From Parvimonas parva (lineage in GTDB: Bacteria > Bacillota > Clostridia > Tissierellales > Peptoniphilaceae): a stretch of DNA of 64,000 nucleotides. Of the stretch, positions 32,377 to 40,513 are shown in pieces (the first letter of the stretch is position 1; every line of letters begins with the position of its first letter). The DNA is taken from the NCBI RefSeq assembly GCF_016552165.1, contig NZ_JACVDA010000005.1, positions 30,033-94,032 on the forward strand, in the 5' to 3' direction. The translations under genes and the position numbers were made by a program. The notes under the pieces were generated by a model, which made no database searches, was not told the DNA's origin, and saw only the letters and a list, made by a program, of their open reading frames with translations.

Positions 32377-34368
32377 CTAATCTTTTTTATAAAATTTACA
32401 TTCATAGCCATCTGCTCTAAGAAGAAGTCCATCTATCCACGGCGGAGTTTCTCCCATCTTCTTACAAATAGCATCTACTGACACACTTATACTTGCTTCA
32501 ATAATTATTTCATCATGCACATGACCACATATAAAGCAGTAGGATAAATTATTCATAGCATAAGCTAAAATATCACGACTTATAGCCTGAACAATATTCT
32601 CTACAAACTTTGGTCCATAGCTTTCAATCCTGCCCCACTTTTTCCCTGTAGTTATCCCTTCATAGGTAACACTTTCTCCTCCAAATCTGTTTTCACCTAT
32701 TCTTGGCTTCACATAGGAAAGTCTCCTGCCACTTGGAAGATCAATAAAAAGCATGGCACTTTGATATATGAATTTTATATTTCCAGTTTCAGTAGTAGTC
32801 TTTTCTTTTATAGAAGTCTTTATACATTTATCTATCTCCCACCAAAACCTAACAATATTAGAATTTGCTGCTCTCCAAGAATCTACAAGTGGCTGAAGTT
32901 CCTCTTCTAAAAGTCCCATTTCAAGAGCTCCCATTGCAGTTAATGCTCCAGTACCTCCACCATAACCAAGAGCAAGTTCAGCAATTTTTCCTTTTTGCCT
33001 AAGTTCTGCGTTTACCCCATGCTTTTCTACGGGAACTCCAAACATGGCTGATGCAGATGCACAGTAAATATCTCCGTTATTTTCAAATACTTCACTTCTC
33101 CATTTTTCCTTAGCTAAAAAGGATAGGACTCTTGCTTCTATAGCAGAAAAATCAGATACAATAAATTTCATACCATCTCTTGGGATAAAAGCAGTTCTAA
33201 TAAGCTGTGATAAGGTATCTGGAATATCATCATAGAGCATAGTCATTGCTTCATAATTTCCTGTATCTACTAAGCCTCTAGCCTCTTTTAAATCTAGTAG
33301 ATGATTTTGTGGTAAGTTCTGAAGCTGAATGAGTCTACCCGCCCATCTACCACTACGGTTTGCTCCATAAAATCGAAACATCCCCCTTGCTCTTTGGTCC
33401 TTACATACTGCATTTCCCATAGCCTGATACTTCTTCACTGATGATTTGGCTAACTTTTGTCTAATTTCTAAGACCTCTTTTATATTCTTAGGTACTGTTT
33501 CGAGTAGACTAGCTACCGATTTTTTATCTAAACTTTCTGCTAGAATTCCTTGTTCTTTTAGCCATTCTTTCATTTGCATCACACTATTTGGATTATCGAG
33601 ACCTGTTATACTTTTTAGCTTAGAAATTAAAATATGCCTTATAGATGCATCAAAAGCTATGGCATTCTTGGCCATATTAAGATCAACTTTGATGCCTCTA
33701 TCATTTATCTCCTGGTCTAAGTAAAACTCATCCCAGACAGATTCTGGAACTGGAAACTTTTTTAATCTACTTTGAATTTCCATCTCAGCTTTAACATCAC
33801 GAATGTTATATTTTATAAATCTATCCCATTTTTCCCTATCATCACATGGTAAATTTCTATCTCTATAGCCATTTGTCTTTGTAGGCTTACAAGGCACACA
33901 AAAATATTTTATTAAATCCTTACCTTCTTTTAATTTCTGTTCCTCCAGACCCAGTACTGAGCCGGCATTTTCTAGTGATAATGGTAGTCCCAGATATGCA
34001 CACCAAGTCATGGTACATTTCCAAGACCTAGGATCTAAATAAATTGATTCACTATCTTCAGATATGCTATGTCCTATAAATTTTCCAGGGTAGTTTCTTC
34101 TTAGATATTCTGATAGGCATATTCTTTCAAATTGACTGTTAAATGCCCATTTTGTAATGTCTTCACTTATGAGTGCATCTAATATTTCCTCAGAGATTGT
34201 CTCTCCCTCTGCTATATCAACTACCGTTACCTCGCCTCCATTTACAGAATATCCAAATAAAAGGATTTCAAATAAAGGTGACTCTACATACCTATAAACT
34301 CCACATTTTGAAAGGTCTATATCACTAAAAGTTTCCACATCACAACTCAAACTTTTTATTTTAACCAC
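32377..34368 (-). CDS. Phage DNA polymerase, family A
   Basis: The 663-residue polymerase replicates the phage genome. The exonuclease domain starts with SCDVETFSDIDLSKCG (Exo I, about 7-22) and has WAFNSQFERICL. The polymerase domain has motif A VSDFSAIEARVLSFLA (about 398-413), motif B in RQKGKIAELALGYGGG (about 450-465) and motif C CGHVHDEIIIEA (about 617-628). The polymerase overlaps the HNH gene by 13 bases. The length is typical of the T7-like enzymes in Clostridia prophages. Confidence 0.95.
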   Translation of the reverse strand: MVKIKSLSCDVETFSDIDLSKCGVYRYVESPLFEILLFGYSVNGGEVTVVDIAEGETISEEILDALISEDITKWAFNSQFERICLSEYLRRNYPGKFIGHSISEDSESIYLDPRSWKCTMTWCAYLGLPLSLENAGSVLGLEEQKLKEGKDLIKYFCVPCKPTKTNGYRDRNLPCDDREKWDRFIKYNIRDVKAEMEIQSRLKKFPVPESVWDEFYLDQEINDRGIKVDLNMAKNAIAFDASIRHILISKLKSITGLDNPNSVMQMKEWLKEQGILAESLDKKSVASLLETVPKNIKEVLEIRQKLAKSSVKKYQAMGNAVCKDQRARGMFRFYGANRSGRWAGRLIQLQNLPQNHLLDLKEARGLVDTGNYEAMTMLYDDIPDTLSQLIRTAFIPRDGMKFIVSDFSAIEARVLSFLAKEKWRSEVFENNGDIYCASASAMFGVPVEKHGVNAELRQKGKIAELALGYGGGTGALTAMGALEMGLLEEELQPLVDSWRAANSNIVRFWWEIDKCIKTSIKEKTTTETGNIKFIYQSAMLFIDLPSGRRLSYVKPRIGENRFGGESVTYEGITTGKKWGRIESYGPKFVENIVQAISRDILAYAMNNLSYCFICGHVHDEIIIEASISVSVDAICKKMGETPPWIDGLLLRADGYECKFYKKD

Positions 34369-34880
34369 GAAAAGGAACCTCCATGTTTTATCCTACTAAT
34401 CGTATTACTTGATACTTCATACATTGCAGCCAACTCCACACCTTTGATTCCACAACATATACCAGACCTTATTGCTTCCACATCATCCAAAGATAATTTT
34501 CTCCAAACACCACCTTGTCGATATATATCTAGGATATTTTCTGTTCTTGTTCCATAACTTAAATTTTCCACCCTATTATCCCTAGGATTTCCGTTTTTAT
34601 GTAGCACCTCCATATTTTGAGGACACGTTCCTATAAAAGTAATCGCTATAAGTTGATGTACTGGTTTTCCATTTGTTCCACGCCCTAAAACAACAGAAAC
34701 ATGACCACATTTACAATACTGTCCAGGTTTTAATACTCTTCCTTTTACCATTCTGTAAAATTCTTTACAATTAAAATAGCAAATACCTCTTACTTTATGA
34801 TCTATACTGCGTATTCTATCCATAGTACTCGCTTGATATTTTCCATCATAACCTGGGATATCTTTCCATAATTCTTTCAA
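34356..34880 (-). CDS. Free-standing homing endonuclease, NUMOD4-HNH type
   Basis: About 174 residues. The N-terminal NUMOD4 motif WKDIPGYDGKYQASTMDRIRSID is diagnostic, followed by the HNH part VHQLIAITFIGTCPQNMEVLHKNGNPRDNRVENLSYGT and a C-terminal helix-turn-helix (GVELAAMYEVSSNTISRIK) that gives DNA specificity. GGGAGG sits right against an ATG at 34889 and nine bases before a TTG at 34880; I favour the TTG. Inserted between DUF2815 and polymerase genes, it is probably a selfish element. Confidence 0.88.
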   Translation of the reverse strand: MKELWKDIPGYDGKYQASTMDRIRSIDHKVRGICYFNCKEFYRMVKGRVLKPGQYCKCGHVSVVLGRGTNGKPVHQLIAITFIGTCPQNMEVLHKNGNPRDNRVENLSYGTRTENILDIYRQGGVWRKLSLDDVEAIRSGICCGIKGVELAAMYEVSSNTISRIKHGGSFSWLK

Positions 34881-34903
34881 TTTTTTCATCCTCCCAAAAA
34901 TAC

Positions 34904-34940
34904 AACGGAGGACTTAGCATACTTTGCTTCATCCTCCGCA
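34904..34940 (-). terminator. Hairpin between the DUF2815-like gene and the homing endonuclease
   Basis: On the minus strand CGGAGGA...TCCTCCG closes a stem after which TTGTATTTTT follows. It may limit expression of the endonuclease and polymerase relative to the single-strand-binding-like protein. Confidence 0.6.
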
Positions 34941-34946
34941 CCCTAA

Positions 34947-35513
34947 CTAACCTAAAAAATCATCTTCTTCTACATCTGCAAAGTCATCTTCTGCTCTGGA
35001 TTTTCCACCTAGAGGTTCACCATCAGCAATCTTCTGAAGATTATTAAGCCCTACTGCAATACCCTTGTTTCCGTTAGAGTTAAAGGCATAAAAGTTGATA
35101 CTTGCACGTCCATATACCCCGCTATATACTTCGCTACGGTCAATGATTTCTTCGCGGTCAGCATCTACAATTCCAGGCGCAGTTGCACTATTTGCATTAA
35201 TAAAATAGCTATCCTTATATGCCTCATCATCTGGTCTTTCTAAATCCCCATCCCTAAGAGGAGTCTTGATATTTTTAAGTGCAGGCACGCTCTTTCCAGT
35301 ACCTTTGAGTTTAGATTCGCCCTCCTCATAAGCTGCCTTAATTGCTGCTTCAATCTTTGCAACAGTTTTAGTGTCAGACTTTGGTATAATAAGGCTTACA
35401 CTGTATTTTGGTGTGCCACCATTAATAGATTTTGGATCCCATACATTTGCATAGCTCCATCTTGTATTTGGTCCTGTGATAACTTTTGTTGGGTTCTTAT
35501 AGTTCATTGTCAT
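34947..35513 (-). CDS. DUF2815-like single-stranded DNA-binding protein
   Basis: The 188-residue protein (KNPTKVITGPNTRWSYANVWDPK, SVSLIIPKSDTKTVAKIEAAIKAAYEEG) has the family's OB-like region and the acidic tail DDFADVEEDDFLG, which is reminiscent of SSB C-terminal tips. DUF2815 proteins pair with DUF2800 in phage replication/recombination operons. The start is behind AGGAGG or a weaker site two codons later. SSB-like function is inferred from family position. Confidence 0.88.
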   Translation of the reverse strand: MTMNYKNPTKVITGPNTRWSYANVWDPKSINGGTPKYSVSLIIPKSDTKTVAKIEAAIKAAYEEGESKLKGTGKSVPALKNIKTPLRDGDLERPDDEAYKDSYFINANSATAPGIVDADREEIIDRSEVYSGVYGRASINFYAFNSNGNKGIAVGLNNLQKIADGEPLGGKSRAEDDFADVEEDDFLG

Positions 35514-35517
35514 ATTT

Positions 35518-36642
35518 TTATTCCTCCATAAAATCTTCTTTTGCTGAATTAAGTTCTAATCTTTTGTCTGTTCTTTTCACAAGAGTTGGTTTGCCTTGAG
35601 GTTTCTTTACTAACTCTGAAAGCAATCTTTCAAATCTTGTTTTTCCAAGTAGCTTTGTCATAGCTGTGATTCCAAGAACCTTTTTCTCATATGGATCAAA
35701 GCCAGCCTCTTCTACTTTTTCTGCAACTTTCTTTTCATCAATATATTTTCTAGTTGCTCTTCCTTCTACAACTTTCCAATCATTCCACTTTTTGCCTTCC
35801 ACTGCTTTCTTTAGTGCATATTCTTTAATGTCACCTGCCCAAGATACCAGTTCATCTACTTTTTCTAGGATGATTTCAATTTCATCATCTTCAAGATTCT
35901 CCGGAACCTTGAAGTCATACTTTGCAAGCAAAAGGTTATATTCTGCTCGTTTTCTGCATGTAGCCTTCACTTTACAAAACTGGCAGTGGCTACCAGCTTT
36001 AAATTCACCCTCACCATTAGCTGCAAGTTTTGCCTGTGGCATTAGAGTTTTTTCTGCCCAAAAAAGAAGCTTCTCTTTTGAGATAGTATACGTGCTTATG
36101 TGTTCTCTTCTTGGCTGAAATATAGTCATAGTAATTTCATTGATATCATAAATTCCGTCAAATATAGCTAGTGCTCCAAGGGCATAACACATCATTTGAG
36201 AATTGTTATTTGCATCCACAAGTATCCCTAAACCATATTTAAGATCAATTACTGTCAGCCTCTCATCAGATACAATAATGCAGTCTCCTGTTCCGAAGCC
36301 ATCCGGCACCCATTTAGAAAAATCCAAGTGCTGCTCTATTAATATCACTGGATCTTTACATAAATTTTTAGCCTCTTCATACTGGCACGCTACATAGCTT
36401 GCATATTCCTCTGATGATTCTTCCATTTCTTCATCATAATAATCTAGGTCATTTTTTGGATTTTTAACCTTTTCTCCAAGGATTTTTCTAAGCTTATATT
36501 CACTTAAGCTATGTGCATCTGTTCCCTGCATAGCATATTCACTTGGAATATCATTTATCTCTTTACAAAGAAGTGCCGATGGTGGGCATTCAATCCATCT
36601 TGCTGAAGAGGATGCAGAAAGCACTGCATGTTTATCTGGCAT
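35518..36642 (-). CDS. DUF2800-type nuclease (Cas4/RecB-like fold)
   Basis: The 374-residue protein begins SASSSARWIECPPSALL and has FGTGDCIIVSDERLTVIDLKYGLGILVDANNNSQMMCYALGA, the PD-(D/E)xK core of the family (GTGDC...IDLKYG...Q...Y). Later Cys residues (HCQFCKVKATCRKRAEY) probably bind an iron-sulphur cluster as in Cas4/RecB nucleases. It forms the usual pair with DUF2815 for recombination or replication repair. Confidence 0.92.
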   Translation of the reverse strand: MPDKHAVLSASSSARWIECPPSALLCKEINDIPSEYAMQGTDAHSLSEYKLRKILGEKVKNPKNDLDYYDEEMEESSEEYASYVACQYEEAKNLCKDPVILIEQHLDFSKWVPDGFGTGDCIIVSDERLTVIDLKYGLGILVDANNNSQMMCYALGALAIFDGIYDINEITMTIFQPRREHISTYTISKEKLLFWAEKTLMPQAKLAANGEGEFKAGSHCQFCKVKATCRKRAEYNLLLAKYDFKVPENLEDDEIEIILEKVDELVSWAGDIKEYALKKAVEGKKWNDWKVVEGRATRKYIDEKKVAEKVEEAGFDPYEKKVLGITAMTKLLGKTRFERLLSELVKKPQGKPTLVKRTDKRLELNSAKEDFMEE

Positions 36643-36940
36643 TACCTATTACCTCCACCTCTTTTAGTAGCTGATAATATTCTTTTGGATCAACTTCAGA
36701 TAATTTTTTCACTCCATGTTTTTCCAGAATTTCTTTAATCTCTTTTGTAAATCCATTACGTGATTTTTCAGCTAACACAGCTCTTACATCTTCTAAGGCT
36801 AGTTCTTTTTCTGCCTCAGTTTTTTGAACCTCCGTTTTAGATTCCAAGACCTCTTTTAACTTTTCTGAAATTTCTTTTAGAATTTCACTACACTTATAAA
36901 GCTCATCTGCAAGTGCATATAGTTCTTTGTCTTTTGCCAT
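36632..36940 (-). CDS. Small coiled-coil protein at the start of the replication operon
   Basis: The 102-residue helical, charged protein MAKDKELYALADELYKCSEIL... is often annotated by transfer as rRNA biogenesis protein rrp5, which its length and content do not support. The C-terminal LEDVRAVLAEKSRNGFTKEIKEILEKHGVKKLSEVDPKEYYQLLKE resembles a small Rho/SAP-like HTH. AAGGAG precedes it. It overlaps the genes on both sides. Confidence 0.75.
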   Translation of the reverse strand: MAKDKELYALADELYKCSEILKEISEKLKEVLESKTEVQKTEAEKELALEDVRAVLAEKSRNGFTKEIKEILEKHGVKKLSEVDPKEYYQLLKEVEVIGNAR

Positions 36941-37079
36941 ACTGGTTTTCTCCTTTCCTTTGACTTAAATTTCTTGTGATTTTCTCTGTAACTATCTGAA
37001 TAGCAATAAGTGTATCTACAATTTCTTTATCAATATCACTTACACATTTTTCAGTTTCAGACCTACATCTTTTTGTCAT
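36903..37079 (-). CDS. First small gene of the replication operon
   Basis: The 58-residue protein MTKRCRSETEKCVSDIDKEI... starts at ATG 37079 with GGAGGT five bases upstream; in-frame codons further upstream lack a site. It is helical and basic at the end (RKGENQYGKRQRTICTCR). It overlaps the next gene by 38 bases. No family is recognised. Confidence 0.55.
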   Translation of the reverse strand: MTKRCRSETEKCVSDIDKEIVDTLIAIQIVTEKITRNLSQRKGENQYGKRQRTICTCR

Positions 37080-37161
37080 TTTCGACCTCCTATCTGAGTG
37101 GCTTTCTTGCCCCTCTGCTAGTAAAAGGACATGAGTAATTTCTTTAAGTACCAAAGTTATA

Positions 37162-37199
37162 AAAAATCTGCATCACTTTTTTGTGATGCAGATTTTTTT
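37162..37199 (-). terminator. Terminator of the sigma-like gene
   Basis: A near-perfect ATCTGCATCAC/GTGATGCAGAT stem with A and T runs on both sides would stop transcripts on either strand. It lies directly behind the stop of the gene at 37202-37732. Confidence 0.88.
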
Positions 37200-37201
37200 A
37201 C

Positions 37202-37732
37202 TTATTTATATGGAATAAGCTTATCCTTGAGTTTTAAGAAAATCTTTTTCTTCCTTTTATTAACTCCCTTTTGGCTCATACCGATCTCGCTACCAATGGC
37301 TGATTCTGAATACCCTTCTCCAAATAACTTTATAATTTTCCTATCGATTTCTTCTAAAGCACTAAGTTCTTTTCTTAAAGTTTCTAGAAGCTCCCTTTTC
37401 ATTAGGTCTTCCTCGATATCATATGAATCAGCAAATTCAAACTCATTATTGTCATAAAGAGAATCAAGAGAAATATCCCCCTCTCCATTCATCCTCTTTT
37501 CATGCTGCCTTTGTTCTTTTTTATCTTCCCTCCACAAAGGACGCATATATTCATAGTACTGCTCCTTTGTAGCAGGTATCATAACTACTCTGACGGGTTT
37601 ATTACCTATCTTTTGCCACACTACATCCTCACGATTAATGTCAAAGGCATCAATTGTCTCCTTTGTTACTTCCATCGGAATAAAATACTGTTTGTCACTG
37701 TTTTTCTTTTCTTTGTCTAAATTTGTCATCAT
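37202..37732 (-). CDS. Sigma-70 region 4-like regulator
   Basis: The 176-residue protein has an unrelated N-terminal half (DVVWQKIGNKPVRVVMIPATKEQYYEYMRPLWRE) and a C-terminal helix-turn-helix like sigma region 4 (ALEEIDRKIIKLFGEGYSESAIGSEIGMSQKGVNKRKKKI). Such proteins occur on Bacillota mobile elements as regulators. GGAGG is six bases upstream, but it can pair within a small hairpin (CTTCGGT/ACCGAAG) that contains the site. Two mini-ORFs precede it. Confidence 0.8.
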   Translation of the reverse strand: MMTNLDKEKKNSDKQYFIPMEVTKETIDAFDINREDVVWQKIGNKPVRVVMIPATKEQYYEYMRPLWREDKKEQRQHEKRMNGEGDISLDSLYDNNEFEFADSYDIEEDLMKRELLETLRKELSALEEIDRKIIKLFGEGYSESAIGSEIGMSQKGVNKRKKKIFLKLKDKLIPYK

Positions 37733-37799
37733 GCAGACCCTCCTTCGGTCTAAAAACCGAAGTGAGAATCCACACGAGACTTTCCCTAATATTGGCCAT
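37695..37799 (-). CDS. Mini-ORF of 34 aa overlapping the sigma-like gene start
   Basis: ATG 37799 opens a frame MANIRESLVWILTSVFRPKE ending at TGA 37695. It overlaps the first 38 bases of the sigma-like gene in another frame and contains the hairpin with its ribosome site. GTGAGGA lies 11 bases upstream, overlapping the stop of the preceding 24-aa frame. Translation of it could open the hairpin and thereby couple expression of the sigma-like gene. A real peptide or only a leader are both possible. Confidence 0.4.
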   Translation of the reverse strand: MANIRESLVWILTSVFRPKEGLHDDKFRQRKEKQ

Positions 37800-37811
37800 A
37801 AGAATGAATCC

Positions 37812-37886
37812 TCACTTCTTAACTGGCCAACCGTCCCAGTGGGTTGACTTTATATTTTCTTTTTCTTGTTTCTTAGCTCTGGGCAT
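37812..37886 (-). CDS. Mini-ORF of 24 aa upstream of the sigma-like gene
   Basis: ATG 37886 to TGA 37812 encodes a Lys-rich N-terminus followed by THWDGWPVKK. No strong ribosome site precedes it. It ends where the 34-aa frame gets its upstream site. It may be a leader peptide. Support is weak apart from this tandem arrangement. Confidence 0.3.
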   Translation of the reverse strand: MPRAKKQEKENIKSTHWDGWPVKK

Positions 37887-38002
37887 CGATGATCAGACGA
37901 TGAACTTTGAAACAAGTTTTGAGTGTCAAATACTATTTATAAAAAATGGCGACTTACAATAATATGCATACCATTTGGTACTCTCGGACATTTTAAGTAA
38001 AC

Positions 38003-38062
38003 AAAAAGAGCCCAAGTAGTTTTATCAATGGAATTCTCCAATTGTTAAACTACTCAGGCTCC
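38003..38062 (-). terminator. Terminator of the DUF6076-like operon
   Basis: On the minus strand GAGCCTGAGTAGTTT...AAACTACTTGGGCTC forms a long stem with an inner ACAATTGGAGAATTCCATTG loop, followed by TTTTTG. It begins five bases after the last mini-gene. Confidence 0.88.
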
Positions 38063-38067
38063 CTCTG

Positions 38068-38226
38068 CTATGGCTTCCATACCACACGGTTTGCTCTTAA
38101 GTATTCGCATATATTAAATTTTCCTTTACTGATTTCCTCTGACTTACCAATATGATTATGGACTACAATCTTGTGTTCCAGCATAGGTTTCTTCGGTGGA
38201 ATAATCCGAATAGTTCCTATGGCCAT
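38068..38226 (-). CDS. Small basic protein, last gene of the DUF6076-like operon
   Basis: The 52-residue protein MAIGTIRIIPPKKPMLEHKI... ends EYLRANRVVWKP. The ribosome site is weak (AGAGATC). It follows the 63-residue gene by 26 bases and the operon terminator follows by five bases, which supports it as a real third gene. No family is recognised. Confidence 0.45.
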   Translation of the reverse strand: MAIGTIRIIPPKKPMLEHKIVVHNHIGKSEEISKGKFNICEYLRANRVVWKP

Positions 38227-38252
38227 ATTGCAGGGATCTCTAGTATCATCTA

Positions 38253-38444
38253 TTATCGTGCTTTCTTAAATTTACCACGATTTTTATTAGCAATTGATGG
38301 ATTATATACCTGTTTTAGAAAATTAGACATTGTTAATCTTTTCCCTTTCGGACCTTCAATAACAGGATCACCATCTTCACCTTGATAGCGCATACAAAAT
38401 TTAGTACCGTCATCAGCATAAATTGGATAATCAGTCTTTGTCAT
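38253..38444 (-). CDS. Small protein, middle gene of the DUF6076-like operon
   Basis: The 63-residue protein starts MTKTDYPIYADDGTKFCMRY with GGAGGG six bases upstream and continues EGPKGKRLTMSNFLKQVYNPSIANKNRGKFKKAR. The C-terminus is very basic. It lies 67 bases behind the DUF6076-like gene. No family is recognised. Confidence 0.6.
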   Translation of the reverse strand: MTKTDYPIYADDGTKFCMRYQGEDGDPVIEGPKGKRLTMSNFLKQVYNPSIANKNRGKFKKAR

Positions 38445-38511
38445 CAATAACCCTCCTCTCTTAAAAAGTCTTAAGTTAAATAAAATAACTTTTTATTTGG
38501 ACATATTTATA

Positions 38512-39522
38512 TTACTCTTTGAACTGCTCCAACCATTGCAAAAAACTTTCTGTTGTGACAATTCCATTTTTCATTTTTTCCCTCCATATCTTAACTTCAG
38601 ACATAAGATATGAAAGTTTTTCTTTAGCATCACGATTCTCCGGATGTCTTATTGTTATCATCTTATATTTCATATAAACTTTTCTGAATTCTTTAGTTGC
38701 AATATCATTTTTTTCCTTATTTGCTCGTGTTACCTGTGCCCCTATATCTTTGCATAACCTCTTTGGATCTTGCGGAGATGGATACCCACAATAAATTGCA
38801 TCTATTCTGCCTTCAGGAACAAAGTACTCTCCACAGTTAGCGCATTTCGTAAACTTTACATTGTTGTCCATACAATGTGCTGCTTCAAATAATAATAATG
38901 ACATTGATGATTTGATTGTATATAGCGAATGAAATTTTCCTTCATAATTTGCTATACGAAAGTCAATGTGCTGAAAATTTATATTTTCACTAAACATAGA
39001 CCAAAATGCATTTACTTGATCCTCTTCATATTCATCTTCACTAGCGAGCATCAAAAAGCTATGTTTAAATGCAACATATGACTGTGCATGCCAGTAATAT
39101 GCAGAGAGCAATGCCTGCTTATTCGTGGATTTTCCCAATTTACTATAGCCACTACCTTCAAATATAAACTTTCCTATAGAATCTTCTTCCTTTATTTCTA
39201 TGAAAAATTCATCAGGATTTGACATTTCTCCCTTACACATATCCGCAACTAAATCCATGAATTCAAAAGTAATAATAACTGCTGCAGTTATTCCAATTTT
39301 TTCTTCTAACTTATCAACAAACCAAGGGAAAAACTCTGCTAATGTCTTCTCCGATGGCTTTTCCTCTAAGCGAGAATACTCCAATATGACTTCTTTTAAG
39401 TCTGTAGGATGTAATCTAGCATACTCAGCAATCATCCCTCCAATCGGATATTCTTTTATACCACGATACATAACAACATTTTTTTCTCCATCAAAATCTA
39501 CTATTAATCCATCCATCTCCAT
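38512..39522 (-). CDS. DUF6076-like zinc-binding protein
   Basis: The 336-residue protein has a long N-terminal helical region (about 1-220) and a zinc motif KFTKCANCGEYFVPEGRIDAIYCGYPSPQDPKRLCKDIGAQ (C..CG...F....IYC...C) at about 233-275, followed by a helical tail with KEFRKVYMKYKMI. I associate this with DUF6076, a family seen on mobile elements of Bacillota; the number is from memory. AGGAGG is upstream. It has its own strong promoter and is followed by two small genes and a terminator. Confidence 0.65.
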   Translation of the reverse strand: MEMDGLIVDFDGEKNVVMYRGIKEYPIGGMIAEYARLHPTDLKEVILEYSRLEEKPSEKTLAEFFPWFVDKLEEKIGITAAVIITFEFMDLVADMCKGEMSNPDEFFIEIKEEDSIGKFIFEGSGYSKLGKSTNKQALLSAYYWHAQSYVAFKHSFLMLASEDEYEEDQVNAFWSMFSENINFQHIDFRIANYEGKFHSLYTIKSSMSLLLFEAAHCMDNNVKFTKCANCGEYFVPEGRIDAIYCGYPSPQDPKRLCKDIGAQVTRANKEKNDIATKEFRKVYMKYKMITIRHPENRDAKEKLSYLMSEVKIWREKMKNGIVTTESFLQWLEQFKE

Positions 39523-39537
39523 AACATTAACCTCCTG

Positions 39538-39668
39538 TTATCAATTGATATTTTAATTTTCATCTCGCAACTCGTTAACAATGATTATTTTTATTTCTTA
39601 TTGATAACATTATATGATATTATCCGTAACAGTGCAACAATCAAAATATAGTTTTATTAATTGATAAC
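39538..39668 (-). promoter_or_regulatory. Promoter with three operator-like palindromic words upstream of the DUF6076-like operon
   Basis: On the minus strand TTGCAC (39632-39637), 17 bases, TATAAT (39609-39614). The related words TTATCAATTGATA (39538-39550), TTATTGATAA (39598-39607) and TTATTAATTGATAA (39655-39668) lie downstream, at the start site and upstream. The arrangement suggests cooperative repression, possibly by looping. The binding protein is unknown. Confidence 0.7.
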
Positions 39669-39701
39669 AAGTTTGTTGCATATAAGCCACTCCGAATCAT
39701 A

Positions 39702-39746
39702 AGAGGGCAGATCTCCCTTCACTTTATAAAGGAAAATCCGCCCTCA
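39702..39746 (-). terminator. Stem-loop after the region 4-like gene
   Basis: GAGGGC...GCCCTC arms with further inner pairing (GGATTTTCCTTT with AAGGGAGATC) lie 16 bases after the stop of the gene at 39763. A T tract is short, so termination is likely but not certain. Confidence 0.55.
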
Positions 39747-39762
39747 TGCACAGAGTGTTTTT

Positions 39763-40176
39763 CTACAATAGTTTTTCTAAAATCTCTTTGAGCTTTCTTA
39801 AAATTCTATCCTTTCGCCATTGTATAGTCTGATAAGTTACACCCTTATCTTTTGCAACACTTGATAAAGTTTCATCATAGAAATACAAACGCTCAATAAG
39901 CTCCTTTTCTTCAGCATTGAGCCTTGATATAGCATTTCTGACTGCTTCAATCATCATCTGTGTTTCAACAATCTTTTCTACATCAACACTTTCATCAACA
40001 ATATTATCTACAAAATGTCCGTCATGATCCAATGATGAAAAAAAGAGCAAGTGGTTTTTCTTGTCCACCTGCTCTAAATACTTCTCGTGTTCTCTTTCTC
40101 GCCAGTAGACTTTGTATATCTGCTCGCTGACTTTGACCTTTTGCCCATTGACATAAAGGTAATATTCTTTTGGCAT
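39763..40176 (-). CDS. Small sigma-70 region 4-like protein
   Basis: The 137-residue protein starts MPKEYYLYVNGQKVKVSEQIYKVYWREREHEKYLEQ (quoted only in part as known family pattern YVxGxxVxVSExIYxxYWR.ExKE) and ends with a region 4-like HTH (LSSVAKDKGVTYQTIQWRKDRILRKLKE). This family is common on conjugative and phage-like elements of Bacillota. ATG 40176 has GGAGG eight bases upstream. It is preceded by the transport cassette's terminator and is a plausible border gene of the phage part. Confidence 0.75.
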   Translation of the reverse strand: MPKEYYLYVNGQKVKVSEQIYKVYWREREHEKYLEQVDKKNHLLFFSSLDHDGHFVDNIVDESVDVEKIVETQMMIEAVRNAISRLNAEEKELIERLYFYDETLSSVAKDKGVTYQTIQWRKDRILRKLKEILEKLL

Positions 40177-40513
40177 ACATGTTTCCTCCATTTCTTTTTT
40201 GTCTGCGTTTTTAGACCTTGAATTTATAATCTAAGTGCAACAAAAAAAGGAGGACTCCTGCACCTTGGCACAAGAAATCCTCTAAAACGAAAGAAACTTG
40301 TTCTTCCTTTGATTATATTTAATTGGTTGGTAAAATGTTTAAGAAAGTATAAAAGTATTAAGAATGTATGAAAAAGGAGGGTTTATTATATCTTGCTCTG
40401 TTTTCAATGAATATAAAGTAGCATTCATTCTTCTTCCTCCATTCCTTATAGCTAAAACATATTTTTAACAATGCCTTTCTGAAACAATTTCATTACAAAA
40501 TTAAGCAAAGTTT
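40177..40513. other. Gap between MATE and region 4-like genes
   Basis: About 340 bases. They hold the MATE terminator (40241-40283), a TATAAT-like AT-rich stretch that may serve the region 4-like gene (ATTATAAATTC near 40222-40232 on the minus strand) and, at 40370-40385, an AAAAAGGAGG on the plus strand without an ORF. Nothing else is recognised. Confidence 0.4.
40241..40283 (-). terminator. Terminator of the transport cassette
   Basis: On the minus strand GAGGA...TCCTCC with an inner TGTGCC-AA-GGTGCA pairing is followed by TTTTTTTG. It lies 230 bases behind the MATE stop. Confidence 0.75.

Noticed and set aside
36632..36940. rRNA biogenesis protein rrp5
   Set aside because: A name often transferred to this phage gene; 102 helical residues show no S1 or TPR features of Rrp5.
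37131..37457. Plus-strand frame of 108 codons
   Set aside because: It is antisense to the sigma-like gene and its terminator and is Ser/Phe-rich as expected from a shadow frame.
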